Notes under the pieces: generated by a model
The model's input: the letters and a program-made list of their open reading frames with translations, nothing else
Database searches by the model: none
Told to the model about the DNA's origin: nothing
Made by a program: the position numbers and the translations under genes
Source: Betaproteobacteria bacterium SG8_40
GTDB lineage: Bacteria; Pseudomonadota; Gammaproteobacteria; Burkholderiales; Eutrophovitaceae
Assembly (NCBI GenBank): GCA_001304425.1
Contig: LJTS01000202.1
Span: forward strand, 1-5,732
Direction: 5' to 3'
DNA length: 5,732 nucleotides
In this document: one piece after another, positions 5,400 to 5,732 of the stretch
Position numbering within the stretch: the stretch's first letter is position 1
Layout: every line of letters begins with the position of its first letter

Positions 5400-5732
5400 A
5401 TTCCGGCAGGTTGTTCGCCAACCGCGACGACGCGGCTGAAAAGCTGGCCGATGCGCTGGCCGGGTACAGCAACAGCAAGCCGCTGATTCTCGGTATTCCG
5501 CGCGGCGCGGTGCCAATGGCTTGCATCGTCGCGGATCGACTCGGCGGCGACATCGATGTCGTGCTGGTGCGCAAGCTGCGCGCGCCGGGCAATCCCGAAT
5601 ACGCCATCGGTTCGGTGGACGAATCAGGCTGGTCTTACATCAGTCCCGCTGCGGCCGCGGCGGGCGCGGACGAGGCTTACATCGATCGTGAAAAAGCCGC
5701 CCAGATGAAAACGATCAGCGAGCGCCGCAAAC
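5396..5732 (+). CDS. Phosphoribosyltransferase-domain protein, 3' end missing
   Basis: The frame opens with ATG 5396, which overlaps the folD stop as ATGA, and stays open to the right edge: 112 residues visible. Related proteins are usually somewhat over 200 residues. The N-terminus (RLFANRDDAAEKLADAL) followed by LILGIPRGAVPMACIVADRL (30-49) and VVLVRKLRAPGNPEYAIGSV (55-74) matches the stand-alone type I phosphoribosyltransferase-domain proteins often annotated only as phosphoribosyltransferase. The diagnostic PRPP-binding loop (hydrophobic-DDGxxTG type) normally comes later in the chain and lies outside the window. The substrate is unknown in this group; some members are fused to hydrolase domains. 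The ribosome binding site is poor (GGA, 12 nt upstream), consistent with translation coupled to folD. The one-carbon/nucleotide theme fits folD, which supplies formyl groups for purine synthesis, but a salvage role is only inferred. Confidence 0.85.
   Translation, partial: MNSGRLFANRDDAAEKLADALAGYSNSKPLILGIPRGAVPMACIVADRLGGDIDVVLVRKLRAPGNPEYAIGSVDESGWSYISPAAAAAGADEAYIDREKAAQMKTISERRK

Overview
The window reads as ordinary chromosomal DNA from a GC-rich proteobacterium. A betaproteobacterium is my best guess, based on the style of the PaaY, FolD and DoxX-like proteins and the strong G/C third-codon bias; I could not run a taxonomic search. The DNA is densely coding, and all seven genes have intact frames. 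I see no insertion sequence, phage gene, tRNA, rRNA or CRISPR array.

Layout, left to right: (1) the 3' part of a plus-strand paaY-type gene, a hexapeptide-repeat thioesterase or carbonic-anhydrase-like protein linked to phenylacetate catabolism, cut by the left edge. (2) A minus-strand VOC (glyoxalase/dioxygenase fold) gene that converges on it with a 24-nt gap. (3) A divergent intergenic region of about 266 bp, then a small plus-strand secreted protein with two EF-hand calcium-binding loops. (4) A minus-strand DoxX-family membrane protein converging on the EF-hand gene, with a perfect GC hairpin between them. (5) A second divergent intergenic region of about 277 bp, with a possible sigma-54-like element and an inverted repeat. 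(6) A 701-residue cytoplasmic molybdopterin/[4Fe-4S] oxidoreductase of unknown substrate. (7) A short hairpin plus T-run, then folD (methylene-tetrahydrofolate dehydrogenase/cyclohydrolase). (8) A phosphoribosyltransferase-domain gene overlapping the folD stop by ATGA and cut by the right edge.

The genes do not form one obvious pathway. The only strong transcriptional coupling is folD with the phosphoribosyltransferase. The molybdenum enzyme stands alone in the visible window, with no electron-transfer subunit, maturation chaperone or Tat signal, so its substrate and electron partner are the main open question. Gene order suggests at least four transcription units in alternating orientation. 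I did not find a convincing novel multi-gene system here. The findings are modest leads: the orphan molybdoenzyme, its upstream region, the EF-hand protein with a possible ECF-type promoter, and the folD/PRTase overlap.
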